A DNA stretch of 64,000 bases from Paenibacillus dauci (lineage in GTDB: Bacteria; Bacillota; Bacilli; Paenibacillales; Paenibacillaceae): assembly GCF_000971985.1 (NCBI RefSeq), contig NZ_LAQQ01000001.1:558001-622000 (forward strand). Direction: 5' to 3'. The notes beneath the pieces were generated by a model that was not told where the DNA came from, did no database searches, and saw only the letters and a program-made list of their open reading frames with translations. This document shows positions 43,566 to 52,569 of this stretch, piece after piece (position 1 is the stretch's first letter; the number at the start of each line of letters is the position of its first letter). Made by a program: the position numbers and the translations under genes.

Positions 43566-44972
43566 TTATAAAATAATCTCGATACGTGTGCCCTGTCCCG
43601 GTGTACTCTGAATCGAAATACTGCCGTTATGCTCCTGAATAATATCTTTGGCAATTGCCATGCCCAGTCCGGAGCCTTTGTGTGCTTCGCCGCTGTTCGT
43701 TCCCCGGTAGTATCGGTTGAAGATCTGATCCAGTTCCTCGGGACTGATTCCTTTGCCGTTGTCTTCGATAATGATGTGAATGCGCTCTGCTTGATAGGCC
43801 GTTACTCTAATTTGTACGGTCGGCTCATTATGCAGGATGGAATTATACACCAGATTGTTGATGGCTCGGCGCAGCAGTAGTTCATCCACCTGCTTCATGA
43901 TCGGTTCCTCTCCGGCTTCCAGTTCCAGATCACGCGCAGCATACTGCGGATCATTCATAATATCGATCAGTATATTGCGCAGCAGACTGACCAGATTGAC
44001 TTCCTGCTTGTTAAGTATCAACACTTTGTTGCGTAGACGAGTGGTGAGATTGAGATCCTCGATCACTTCCTTGATATATACGGATTTGTTCTCGATAATC
44101 CCGGCATATTCGCGGATCTCCTCCAGCGTGAATTGATAATCCGCATCCCGGAGCATCTCGGCAAATCCCTGGATAGATGCGAGCGGCGTCTTGATATCAT
44201 GAGATACATTGGCAATCCACTCTTCGCGCATACGATCCAGCTTGCTGCGCTCTGCTTCATTGGCCTGCAACCGGTTGGACAGATCGTTCAGATTGGAGAA
44301 TACACTGGCATAGATTCCTTTAGGAGCATCATCCACATAATAATCACTGCTCGCCAGCCGTTTGATTTTATCCATCAATGCATACAGAGGTTGAGTTAAC
44401 CGCTTACTGAAAAAGTAACCGATCAGCAGCGCAATCAGTATATCCAGCACGATAATATAGGTGCCAATATGGGCAATAGACAGAAAAGCGCCCAGATCAA
44501 GGAAAAATACATACCGGCTTAAATTACGGTCACGAATACCTATAAAGTAACTGTACTTGTGAGTCCCTTCACTCCGACTGCCCATAAACAGGGTCGTCTC
44601 CATATCCAGCTCCTTGTACTTGTACATCTGGATAATCTCGGCGGGCGTATACGCCTGCGGCAAATCGGCAGGAGTTCGGTAAGTATAGAGCTGTCGGCCC
44701 TGCTCATCCAATATCTGCACCCAGGCATTTTGCTGCTCCAGCTGGTGCTTGCCTTCTGGTGTAATATTGACCTGTCCGGCCTTGCTCTCAATCTGATCGC
44801 CAAAAGAACGGGTAAACTCTTCAGCTGCTGTGGAACTGGACAGCAGCTGAGGTACCTGCACAGCACTGCGCATAATCAGACCGCTGATCAAGAGTATCAG
44901 ATTAATCCCTACAACCACGATAACGACCAGCACTACAGACAACAGATAGCGTCCGGTAAGCTTCCATTTCAT
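43566..44972 (-). CDS. Sensor histidine kinase with extracellular domain
   Basis: A 468-residue kinase. TM1 (about 10-30) and TM2 (about 165-190) flank an extracellular domain of roughly 130 residues. HAMP follows, then HisKA with His258 in NVSHDIKTPLASIQGFAEML and HATPase_c ending KGSGLGMAIAKDIIQEHNG. It is unlike the short intramembrane-sensing BceS kinases usually found with YxdLM/BceAB transporters. It lies 6 bases after the response regulator and is the last gene of a six-gene minus-strand run. Confidence 0.92.
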   Translation of the reverse strand: MKWKLTGRYLLSVVLVVIVVVGINLILLISGLIMRSAVQVPQLLSSSTAAEEFTRSFGDQIESKAGQVNITPEGKHQLEQQNAWVQILDEQGRQLYTYRTPADLPQAYTPAEIIQMYKYKELDMETTLFMGSRSEGTHKYSYFIGIRDRNLSRYVFFLDLGAFLSIAHIGTYIIVLDILIALLIGYFFSKRLTQPLYALMDKIKRLASSDYYVDDAPKGIYASVFSNLNDLSNRLQANEAERSKLDRMREEWIANVSHDIKTPLASIQGFAEMLRDADYQFTLEEIREYAGIIENKSVYIKEVIEDLNLTTRLRNKVLILNKQEVNLVSLLRNILIDIMNDPQYAARDLELEAGEEPIMKQVDELLLRRAINNLVYNSILHNEPTVQIRVTAYQAERIHIIIEDNGKGISPEELDQIFNRYYRGTNSGEAHKGSGLGMAIAKDIIQEHNGSISIQSTPGQGTRIEIIL

Positions 44973-44978
44973 AATGTA

Positions 44979-45686
44979 TCAATCCCCGATCATCAGCTTG
45001 TAGCCCAGTCCCTTGATCGTAATCAGATATTCCGGCTGGGATGGCTGTTCTTCAATTTTCTCCCGTAATCTGCGGATATGCACCATTACCGTATTGTCCA
45101 TCCCGATAAAGTCCTCTCCCCAGACGACATCATACAGCCTTTCTTTGCTGATTACCCGATTGATATTTTGCATAAAATACTTCATCATCCCCAGCTCTTT
45201 GGGCTTAAGTTCGATAATACGGCCATTTTTGACAAGTTCGGCTTTTTGCTCATTGAATACAAATGGACCTGCTTCCAAAATGAAATCCTGTTCGGCTTCC
45301 GGCTGCAAATATTCCGAGCGACGCAGTTGCGCCTTTACCCGGTAAGCTACTTCTCTCGGGCTGAATGGCTTGGTAATATAATCATCGCCGCCGATCATCA
45401 GACCTAGCAGCTTGTCGACTTCTTCATTACGGGCGGACAAGAACAGAATTGGTACCCGTGAGATGCTCCGGATCTGGCGACAGACTTCATATCCCTCTCC
45501 ATCCGGCAGCATGATATCAAGCAGTACCAGATCCGGCTGCTGCTCGCGGAACTGCTGCATTCCCTCCGCTACACTTCCCGCGGTTATCACTTGCGGGATA
45601 CCTTCCTTGTCCAGAACAGTCTTGAGTAATTTTCGAATATCTTCTTCATCGTCAATAATTAATACTTTCCTGCCAGCTGCAGACAT
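44979..45686 (-). CDS. OmpR-family response regulator
   Basis: A 235-residue regulator with receiver D12/D13, phospho-acceptor D57 in LVLLDIMLPDGEG, and Lys in YITKPFSPRE. The OmpR-type winged helix contains LKPKELGMMKYFMQNINRVIS and VMVHIRRLREKIEE. The start has AGGAGGGG. Sequence style is closer to VanR/YclJ types than to BceR. Candidate targets are the direct repeats at 49935-49973 in front of the ABC genes. Confidence 0.92.
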   Translation of the reverse strand: MSAAGRKVLIIDDEEDIRKLLKTVLDKEGIPQVITAGSVAEGMQQFREQQPDLVLLDIMLPDGEGYEVCRQIRSISRVPILFLSARNEEVDKLLGLMIGGDDYITKPFSPREVAYRVKAQLRRSEYLQPEAEQDFILEAGPFVFNEQKAELVKNGRIIELKPKELGMMKYFMQNINRVISKERLYDVVWGEDFIGMDNTVMVHIRRLREKIEEQPSQPEYLITIKGLGYKLMIGD

Positions 45687-45722
45687 GACACCCCTCCTGA
45701 TTATTCGAATAACTATACAGAG

Positions 45723-46790
45723 TCAACCCTGACTCTTGACCGGCAACTGACGCCCATACGTCATCCATCGCCACAGCTTCTCCATCGGTCCCATCGTGAA
45801 GTATCGGAACCATATCAATGTCCCTACCATTTGTATACCGTAAATTACCAGTGCCATACCTATTGAAGCCAGTGGAGAAATTATAGTCATTCCCATCAGG
45901 GCAATCATAGCATTACCGATCAGATTCTGGGTAAAATAATTGGTCAGTGCCATCTGCCCTACACGAGCCACTGGCTGGAACATCTGCTGCATCCGGGACG
46001 AATTCATGATCCAAAACAGCGAAGCCAGGTAAAAAACGGTTCCCGGTATCGTTTCCAGCCTCAGCATATTCTGTTCCAGCTCATATCCATACACGATAGC
46101 AGTATAAAAACTGCCGGCTGCCAGTGGAAGGAAGAGCAGCAGCGCACCCAGACTGATGCGACCCAGACGATGACGATAGCGATCCATATGTTGGATCATG
46201 CCTGACTTGGCTGCCGCAAAACCAGCCATAAACATAATGATAATCAATAACAAATCGTTGCTGAGACTATTCAGATACTGACAGGGCAGCACCAGCTGGC
46301 CTGGAATATCATTCAGCTGCAGCAGCAAGCCAGCGATTGCTCCCATTTCATACACAATCACCAGACCGATCAGCCACCAGACTATAGTCACCACACGAGC
46401 ACGGTAAAATGGCAGCAATACCAGTCCTGCCACAGCGTATACAGGCAAAATACTGCCAAAGAAAAAGAATAGATGCACAATACCTATCAGCAGCATCGCT
46501 ATCAGGCGGCGGGTAAATCGCCATAGTGGACGATCTCCCCGCTGCTCTGCCCGTGAAGCAAATATATAAAATCCTACACCAAACAAAAAAGAAAATATAG
46601 AGAAAAACTTCTTCTCGATCAGCACATCAAATAGCATTTCCAGCCAGTGGTTGATACCATGAAAAGATGGGAACTCCTCTGTATAGACAATGTACCCTTT
46701 GATATTGACTAGTAAAATACCGAACAGGGCAATACCACGGATAATATCGAGTGAGACAATACGTTCTTTTTGCGGAATAGATGGAATCAC
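45723..46790 (-). CDS. DUF418/YeiB-family membrane protein
   Basis: A 355-residue polytopic membrane protein. The opening RIVSLDIIRGIALFGILLVNI is the DUF418/YeiB hallmark, and the C-terminal third (ALTNYFTQNLIGNAMIALMG, then MGPMEKLWRWMTYG) is also typical. The family is distantly like acyltransferase-3/heparan acetyltransferase membrane proteins; its reaction is unknown. GTG start overlaps the YxeA stop (GTGA) behind AGGAGGGA. Confidence 0.87.
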   Translation of the reverse strand: MIPSIPQKERIVSLDIIRGIALFGILLVNIKGYIVYTEEFPSFHGINHWLEMLFDVLIEKKFFSIFSFLFGVGFYIFASRAEQRGDRPLWRFTRRLIAMLLIGIVHLFFFFGSILPVYAVAGLVLLPFYRARVVTIVWWLIGLVIVYEMGAIAGLLLQLNDIPGQLVLPCQYLNSLSNDLLLIIIMFMAGFAAAKSGMIQHMDRYRHRLGRISLGALLLFLPLAAGSFYTAIVYGYELEQNMLRLETIPGTVFYLASLFWIMNSSRMQQMFQPVARVGQMALTNYFTQNLIGNAMIALMGMTIISPLASIGMALVIYGIQMVGTLIWFRYFTMGPMEKLWRWMTYGRQLPVKSQG

Positions 46791-47170
46791 TGCGTTCCCT
46801 CCTGACTGGACGCAGCCAACTTGCTCTGCGCCGCAGCCGGCACGTCAGCCTGCTGTACCTCCTGATAGGAAGTTACTACGCCATCTTTGACATATACCAT
46901 CAGCCAGGCTCCCTCGCGTAGCTGCTTGCCAGCAGTAAAAGTAAGCGTCATCCCTGCTCCGTCGGTATCGGATGCAGGCAATGTATATTCATAACTGGTA
47001 TAAATCTCGCCATTACTGGTTCGGTCTTCCGATTTCTTGCCTTGTCCCTGGGTGTGTACATAATAGTGATCTGTGCCCAGACGATTAAAATTAACATTCT
47101 GAAGAATAACAACACCTGCCATAAGAATAACGATCACTACGGATACGGGTATCATCCATTTTTTCATCAT
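46787..47170 (-). CDS. yxeA: YxeA-family small secreted or membrane-anchored protein
   Basis: A 127-residue protein: one N-terminal membrane segment (MMKKWMIPVSVVIVILMAG) then the DUF1093/YxeA domain (RLGTDHYYVHTQGQG, then GEIYTSYEYTLPASD). In B. subtilis yxeA closes the yxdJKLM operon, and here too it follows the YxdLM-like transporter, 22 bases after the permease. Function unknown, probably tied to peptide sensing or resistance at the envelope. Confidence 0.85.
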   Translation of the reverse strand: MMKKWMIPVSVVIVILMAGVVILQNVNFNRLGTDHYYVHTQGQGKKSEDRTSNGEIYTSYEYTLPASDTDGAGMTLTFTAGKQLREGAWLMVYVKDGVVTSYQEVQQADVPAAAQSKLAASSQEGTQ

Positions 47171-47192
47171 TTTCAGTCTCCTTGAATATCAT

Positions 47193-49133
47193 TTAGTGGG
47201 TTGCGGACTGTGTAACAATCCGGTAATACTGATGACCGGTGAATAGGTAATATACAAGATAGAGTATGCCATATACCACCATACAGATGGTCACCGGAAC
47301 CGCTATATTGGCAGACATCAGCCGGAAGATACCGGTGAGGGCTACAACGCAGTGAGCCATCCCTCCAATTAGAGGAAGTCCGAAAATAAACAACATCTGT
47401 TGATACACGGATTTGCGGATCTCAGAGCGCTTGACCCCGATCTTGAGCAGAACGGCGTAACGATCTACTTCGGCATGCGCTTCGGTCAGCTGCTTGAAAT
47501 AAAGAATACTACCTGTCGCCGCCAGAAATACAAGACCCAGAAAACCACTCATAAAGATCAATACTCCAAATACCTGCATGCCTGCAGAATAATCTTCTGC
47601 CTGGCTGGACAAATGGGAAGATTCGGACAGATGCTGCTTTAGTGTATCTGCAAGCTGCCGAGCTTCTTGACGACCTCCATCCAGGCCGTATATTTGCATC
47701 GGTACAGGAGTCGTCTGTGCAGCCAGAATAGTAAAGGCTTCATCTGGCAGTACAATGACCGTTCCTGCTATCCCTGAATTCAGTACATTATAGGGACACA
47801 GCTGGATTACATGAATATTGCGAGTAACTTTACCGGCATGCAAATGAAGCGATGCCCCTTGATAAGCGGGTGAAAATTGCTGTGAATAACCTGCATCCAG
47901 TACTACCGCTTCTTCACCGCGAAGATTCAGCTTCTCCTTGTTCCCCTGCCAATCAGCCAGCTGGTTATAGCTACTCACCGGAATAACTGTAAATACCTGC
48001 TTGGAACCGGTAATCGCACTGGGAATCGAGCTCATATCTACAGTCATTTCCAGTGCAGAGAGCTTCTCATGATAACGTACATCCACTCCCCGACTTTCAT
48101 GAATCAATCGTTCGATCTTGGTATCTGCAGCATCGCCCCCCGAGAGAAACATCAGACTGTTGGGATCGGAGAGCAAGATGCTCTTTTCATTTTGATAATA
48201 CAGACTGTATGCCATGCCTCCTGCTGTCAGTGTAGTGGCACTAAGCACGGTAATCACTGTCAGGATCATCGCGTTTCCCCTGATCCGGTAGAGCAGCTGA
48301 GAGATGCTGACCAGATGAATCCCTCGCCAGAAATAGCTTTTGCGGCTGCGCATTAATCCCAGCAGATACACAGTGAGCGTATTGAACAGCAGATACGTGC
48401 CGGAGATCACCAGGACCAGAATTAACATGGGTGTCATCACAAATCCCAGCTGCCGCCAGATGACTGATTCCATATAATTCTGAAGAGACAGTCCATACCC
48501 CGTACCGATCATGATCAGAGATAACAGCGCCAGCAACAGGGAAGCACGCGGTGCCAACTCTCCACGTTGATCGGCCTGGAATAATTCAATCAGCCGGAAT
48601 CGATAAATGAGCCGGTAACCATGCAGCGAGGTCAGTAGTATCAGAATGAGGAAGACGATACCTGTATTGATAACAGCCGGCGCAGACAGCACAAAATGCC
48701 CAATTGCTTCATAGCCCATTACTTTCATTAACAGCATCACAAAGAATTTTGACAGAAAAGCACCCATGATGATTCCTACAGCCAGTGCAAGCACACCCAT
48801 CATGAAATTTTCATAAAATAACATCCAGCCAATCTGCTTTTTGCTTACACCGAGTAAGGAATACATACCTACTTCTTTTTTGCGCTTGCGTGTAAAAAAG
48901 CTGTTCGAATACCAGATGAATATAGCCACAAAAATAATCAGTACAATCGAAGCTCCATTAAATGCAGAACCAATCTTGAGCGATCCACTTACCTGCTGCT
49001 GGATCGTAGTGTCATATTTTAACGAGACAAACATAAAATAAATCAATACACTGAATACCATCGAAGCAAAATACAAAAAGTAACTGCGGAAATTATTCAG
49101 TAGATTGCGACTCGCCAGCCGGAGCAGCGTCAT
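47193..49133 (-). CDS. yxdM: BceB/YxdM-type ABC transporter permease (FtsX family)
   Basis: A 646-residue permease with about ten membrane segments. The FtsX-type module is at the start (RSYFLYFASMVFSVLIYFMF; KEVGMYSLLGVSKKQIGWML) and a large extracellular domain of about 200 residues lies between TM7 and TM8. This is the BceB plan: transporters that sense or remove cell-wall antibiotics and cationic peptides. The ATG overlaps the ATPase stop (ATGA). Confidence 0.9.
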   Translation of the reverse strand: MTLLRLASRNLLNNFRSYFLYFASMVFSVLIYFMFVSLKYDTTIQQQVSGSLKIGSAFNGASIVLIIFVAIFIWYSNSFFTRKRKKEVGMYSLLGVSKKQIGWMLFYENFMMGVLALAVGIIMGAFLSKFFVMLLMKVMGYEAIGHFVLSAPAVINTGIVFLILILLTSLHGYRLIYRFRLIELFQADQRGELAPRASLLLALLSLIMIGTGYGLSLQNYMESVIWRQLGFVMTPMLILVLVISGTYLLFNTLTVYLLGLMRSRKSYFWRGIHLVSISQLLYRIRGNAMILTVITVLSATTLTAGGMAYSLYYQNEKSILLSDPNSLMFLSGGDAADTKIERLIHESRGVDVRYHEKLSALEMTVDMSSIPSAITGSKQVFTVIPVSSYNQLADWQGNKEKLNLRGEEAVVLDAGYSQQFSPAYQGASLHLHAGKVTRNIHVIQLCPYNVLNSGIAGTVIVLPDEAFTILAAQTTPVPMQIYGLDGGRQEARQLADTLKQHLSESSHLSSQAEDYSAGMQVFGVLIFMSGFLGLVFLAATGSILYFKQLTEAHAEVDRYAVLLKIGVKRSEIRKSVYQQMLFIFGLPLIGGMAHCVVALTGIFRLMSANIAVPVTICMVVYGILYLVYYLFTGHQYYRIVTQSATH

Positions 49134-49888
49134 TGCGGATCACCTCCGAATGAAGCAAGCACATCGAGAATTCGCTGCAGAAATAGCTGCCGCTTGCTAT
49201 CCATTCGGTGCAGCTCCATCGCTATGCATCCATCTACAATGAACAACACCCGCTTGCAAAAGCTTGCAGCAAAAGCATCATGCGTAACCATCATAATCGT
49301 CGCCTGTTCCTGTTCATTCAGCAGAGCCAGGTTATCCAGCAGATTGGCAGCTGATTTGGAATCGAGTGCTCCTGTCGGCTCATCTGCAAAAATCAGTTCC
49401 GGCTGGCTCACCATGGCACGGGAAGCGGCGGCCCGCTGCTTTTGTCCGCCAGAGATCTGATACGGGTATTTATCCAGCAAATCATCTATACCAAAGGTTG
49501 ACGCTATCTGCTGCACACGTTGCTTGATCTCCCGCGCCGGCACATGGGACAGTGCCAGCGGAAGTGCAATATTCTCCTGTACGGTCAATGTATCCAGCAG
49601 ATTATAATCCTGGAAAATAAATCCGAGTGACTCGCGACGGAAGTCGGACAGCTGGCTGTCATTCATGGACAGAATCTGCTGACCGGCAATCTGAATCTCA
49701 CCGGATGAAGGGCTATCGATAGTGGACAGTACATGAAGCAGCGTAGATTTTCCTGCTCCGGAAGGTCCCATTACACCGATAAATTCCCCTTTTTGAATCT
49801 CCAGATCAATCCCGTTTAATGCCGGATAGAGATTGCCCCGGCTGCCGTATGTTTTTTGAATGTTTACCGCTTTTAGCATAGTAGTCAT
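49130..49888 (-). CDS. yxdL: ABC transporter ATP-binding protein (BceA/YxdL-type)
   Basis: A 252-residue ATPase starting at the ATG at 49888, 8 bases after AAGGAGGA. Walker A MGPSGAGKSTLL, signature ISGGQKQRAAASRAM and Walker B LIFADEPTGALD followed by the MMVTHD switch are all present. Preferred pairing is with the overlapping FtsX-type permease. First gene of the six-gene run; OmpR-type direct repeats lie just upstream. Confidence 0.93.
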   Translation of the reverse strand: MTTMLKAVNIQKTYGSRGNLYPALNGIDLEIQKGEFIGVMGPSGAGKSTLLHVLSTIDSPSSGEIQIAGQQILSMNDSQLSDFRRESLGFIFQDYNLLDTLTVQENIALPLALSHVPAREIKQRVQQIASTFGIDDLLDKYPYQISGGQKQRAAASRAMVSQPELIFADEPTGALDSKSAANLLDNLALLNEQEQATIMMVTHDAFAASFCKRVLFIVDGCIAMELHRMDSKRQLFLQRILDVLASFGGDPQ

Positions 49889-49934
49889 GTATATTCCTCC
49901 TTGTTCGTGCTCACAAGGATAAGTATAGGCGGGC

Positions 49935-49973
49935 AACCTTACACCTTATTGATGCCAACCTTTCATAAACCTT
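49935..49973 (-). promoter_or_regulatory. Direct repeats, candidate response-regulator box
   Basis: AACCTT occurs at 49935, 49957 and 49968 (plus-strand numbering), phased by 22 and 11 bases, with a further CCTT at 49944. Eleven-base phasing is typical of OmpR/PhoB-type binding. The repeats lie about 50-85 bases before the ATPase start. Confidence 0.5.
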
Positions 49974-50043
49974 AAATATACAGCTGCAGTAATTTTTGCG
50001 ATCTCGATAGGCAGAATAGACTCATAACACTATGTATACAAAA

Positions 50044-50072
50044 AAACGAGCCGTAAGGATAACGGCCCGTTT
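50044..50072 (-). terminator. Terminator after the KGG-repeat gene
   Basis: An 11-bp stem with one mismatch (AAACGGGCCGT/ACGGCTCGTTT on the minus strand) followed by seven T residues. Confidence 0.85.
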
Positions 50073-50132
50073 AACTCTAGCTGTGTATTCAGTTCTTCTA
50101 TATGATTGGGATCATCTAATCCATAACAGTAC

Positions 50133-50414
50133 TTAGTCGTTGTTATTAATATTATTAATATCATTATTGGAACGTGTCTGTCCGCCTTTACGTCCTGCGT
50201 CTTCGCGGCTCATACCATCGGAGTCACTGCGGGACTTGCCGCCTTCTTCACCGATTTCCTGATAGAACTCTTTGTCGTGAGATTCAGAAGTGGATTCTCC
50301 ACCCTTTTGGCCAATTTCCTGATAAAATTCTTTGTCATGATTATTCGAAGTTGCTTCGCCACCCAGACGTCCTGCTTCTTCTCTGTTCATTTTGTTATCA
50401 TTATCATTTGCCAT
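50133..50414 (-). CDS. KGG-repeat (GsiB-like) stress protein
   Basis: A 93-residue, very hydrophilic, Asn/Asp/Glu/Gly-rich protein with repeated units: REEAGRLGGEATSNNHDKEF, YQEIGQKGGESTSESHDKEF, YQEIGEEGGKSRS and REDAGRKGGQTRS. This is the KGG motif of stress-induced, LEA-like GsiB proteins. The ATG at 50414 has AAGGAG 9 bases upstream. A sigmaB/sigmaF-like promoter precedes it. Likely a desiccation or general-stress protectant. Confidence 0.88.
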   Translation of the reverse strand: MANDNDNKMNREEAGRLGGEATSNNHDKEFYQEIGQKGGESTSESHDKEFYQEIGEEGGKSRSDSDGMSREDAGRKGGQTRSNNDINNINNND

Positions 50415-50477
50415 TGTGCTCACTCCTTGAAGTCATTTTGTAATATTCCATATAATGTAATATATTACAGTGTATTA

Positions 50478-50502
50478 TTACCCTTTGCCCTCTGGCGTAA
50501 AC
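50478..50502 (-). promoter_or_regulatory. SigmaB/sigmaF-like promoter of the KGG gene
   Basis: On the minus strand GTTTAC, a 13-base spacer and GGGTAA, closely matching the sigmaB consensus GTTTAA-N13-15-GGGTAT. The -10 followed by TAATA also fits a forespore-type sigmaF site. It lies about 65 bases before the start. The gene-free region 50415-50723 otherwise holds only the next terminator. Confidence 0.6.
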
Positions 50503-50634
50503 GGCTATTCTGCTGTTATTTATTTTCGCGACTTTGTTCACATAAACCAGGATGCGCCTTCCAGACTAGCTGTACTGCAGATCTTCTCTATTTGTCCTGA
50601 TTGTCGCCAGCATACCGGATCATACGACAAAAAA

Positions 50635-50656
50635 ATAGCACCCTCGCGGATGCTAT
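50635..50656 (-). terminator. Terminator after the 103-residue gene
   Basis: ATAGCA and TGCTAT flank a 10-base G+C-rich loop; the minus strand continues with seven T residues. Confidence 0.7.
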
Positions 50657-50723
50657 ATGTAGTCTATTTGAAGTTAGTTGCCGAATGATTGCTACTAGCC
50701 TCGCAGGATTTCATGTTCATCAT

Positions 50724-51035
50724 TCAGAACTTTTTGGAGAATTCCTCCAACAGTAGTTCTTGTATGACTTCCTGCGTATCCCGATCATGACTATGCACTA
50801 GCCCATTGCCATCATGCATTTCCTTGGCACGGTAAATGTCATCGCCTTTGAGAATAAACTTTTTGAGACCAATACAAACCATCCACTCCAGTGGGTAATG
50901 GCTGGTTAGACTAAGACTGGTAGGTACACTTAAATCCTCCAGTTCCTGCAAGCATGACTTCAGTACCTCCTCAATCTCTTCCTTGAATTCCTTGTGCACT
51001 CGGTATCTCTGGGAGATTACTTCAGCCCAGCTCAT
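50724..51035 (-). CDS. Unrecognised small protein (103 aa)
   Basis: The ATG at 51035 is 9-10 bases after GGAGGAG; a GTG at 51044 is too close. The protein begins MSWAEVISQRYRVHKEFKEE and is acidic and helical, with a YPLEWMVCIGLKKFILKGDDIYRA core and no signal peptide. Family unknown. It has its own terminator and appears monocistronic. Confidence 0.65.
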   Translation of the reverse strand: MSWAEVISQRYRVHKEFKEEIEEVLKSCLQELEDLSVPTSLSLTSHYPLEWMVCIGLKKFILKGDDIYRAKEMHDGNGLVHSHDRDTQEVIQELLLEEFSKKF

Positions 51036-51176
51036 TTTTCTCACTCCTCCTATCCTGTCATCTATATTGATATTTCAATCTGTTAGCAATCATTCACCTG
51101 TATAAGTACCCATTGAATCTAACTTTACTGTAATTATTTCACTTTATTTAATTAATATATTACGCATAACCGTAAT

Positions 51177-52274
51177 TTATAGTGTATTTTCCAGAAAATT
51201 CAGCCGTACAGGAACTACATATTCCTGAGGGCTGTACTCTCCTTCCATTTGGGATTGCAGCAATTTGACTGCCCACATCGCCATCGTCTGCTCATCCTGC
51301 ATGATACAGGCGACACCCGGTAAGCCCGGATCATCAAATGAAATAATCTCGGTCTGCTCTACCCTGCCCAGCCTGTGCAAAGAAGCAAGCGTCAGATCTG
51401 CTGCTTCTGCCGTGAGTGCAAATACTGCCGTACTATACGGATAACGCTGCAAAAAATCAGTTACATACTCCTGCGCTCCAGCTGTTCTTAAAATATCCAG
51501 CGGTACGTGGCAGAGCAGATTTTTATCAATCGAAATATGCTGATCCATATAAGCATGCTCCAGTCCAAGTGTACGATCCTGAATCGCTGTATTCGTATTG
51601 TCCGGCGAGATCAAAGCAATATGCCGATGCCCTTTTTCCAGCAAATACGATACGGTCTGGTAGGCACCTGCAAAGTTATCCGAGGTTACCCGGTATGTCT
51701 CAATATTGCGTAAGTACCGATCCATGAATATAAAAGGAAACTTGTCCAGCGACAGCCTGAGCAGTGATTCGCTGTATTTCTCGTCCTCGGTTGGAAAAAC
51801 AATGATTCCCTGCACATGACGATCCGTGAGCTGGCGAATCGCTTCCGTCTCATTAGTAGCGCATTCACGTGTAATATGGAGAATAAGTTGGTAGCCTGCC
51901 TGGTTGGCATAATACTCTGTATAATCGATCAGCTTCTGGATTACGCGTGTTTTCATAGTCGGAATAATCAGACCAATTACCGGAGCTGGAGCAGCATGCT
52001 GGTTATAGGGATAATAAGCGGTTCCTGTCTGGGTAGCTGTCAGAGGACGTGCTCCCGGCTCCAGCGACACAAAAGTTCCTTTCCCTTGAATTCGCTTGAC
52101 CCATCCTTCTTCAGCCAGTTCGATCATTGCATTTTTGACGGTGATTTTGCTGACCTGGTATTCTTCCATCATCTCCTGTTCCGAAGGTACACGGTCACGG
52201 TAACGTAGTTCACCGGATGTGATTTTTTGCTGGATATGCTGTTTGATCTGTTTGTAGAGAGGAATCTTTTTCAT
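51177..52274 (-). CDS. GntR-LacI hybrid transcriptional regulator (AraR-like)
   Basis: A 365-residue regulator. Residues 1-70 are a GntR winged helix (PLYKQIKQHIQQKITSGEL, VPSEQEMMEEYQVSKITVKNAM). The rest is a LacI/periplasmic-binding-protein ligand domain (VIGLIIPTMKTRVI, GIIVFPTEDEKY, FIFMDRYLRN, HRHIALISPDN). This arrangement is that of AraR-type sugar-responsive repressors. It is divergent from the sugar ABC transporter and probably controls it, with TAAAGCGCTTACA sites as candidate operators. Confidence 0.9.
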   Translation of the reverse strand: MKKIPLYKQIKQHIQQKITSGELRYRDRVPSEQEMMEEYQVSKITVKNAMIELAEEGWVKRIQGKGTFVSLEPGARPLTATQTGTAYYPYNQHAAPAPVIGLIIPTMKTRVIQKLIDYTEYYANQAGYQLILHITRECATNETEAIRQLTDRHVQGIIVFPTEDEKYSESLLRLSLDKFPFIFMDRYLRNIETYRVTSDNFAGAYQTVSYLLEKGHRHIALISPDNTNTAIQDRTLGLEHAYMDQHISIDKNLLCHVPLDILRTAGAQEYVTDFLQRYPYSTAVFALTAEAADLTLASLHRLGRVEQTEIISFDDPGLPGVACIMQDEQTMAMWAVKLLQSQMEGEYSPQEYVVPVRLNFLENTL

Positions 52275-52421
52275 TAACTACCACCTCATTTTCCTGAAAA
52301 TAGAAATCCTATATGCTGGTACAAATATACGTTTATACGTGTTATCTATTGATTATTCCACCGATATAAAAATCTCTCCTCCATTGCACGTTCATATTAG
52401 TGCTGACATTATCTTACAAAA

Positions 52422-52435
52422 TGTTAACGCTTTCA
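52422..52435 (+). promoter_or_regulatory. Candidate catabolite-responsive element (cre)
   Basis: TGTTAACGCTTTCA agrees with the CcpA cre consensus at 13 of 14 positions. It lies in the divergent region between regulator and ABC transporter. Confidence 0.5.
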
Positions 52436-52531
52436 ATACTAAATTCATAGTTAATATAAAAATATATTTTTTATAAATTTATAACCAATTGATTATATAA
52501 ATTATGGATGGTGCATTCTATAATACACGAA

Positions 52532-52544
52532 TAAAGCGCTTACA
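52532..52544. promoter_or_regulatory. Candidate operator of the ABC transporter
   Basis: TAAAGCGCTTACA begins 7 bases after a TATAAT -10 box (52520-52525), overlapping the likely transcription start. The same 13 bases occur in the mannanase promoter. Either the adjacent GntR-LacI protein or CcpA could bind; position suits a repressor. Confidence 0.6.
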
Positions 52545-52569
52545 ATAATACATTGTTGGAGGTTGAATA

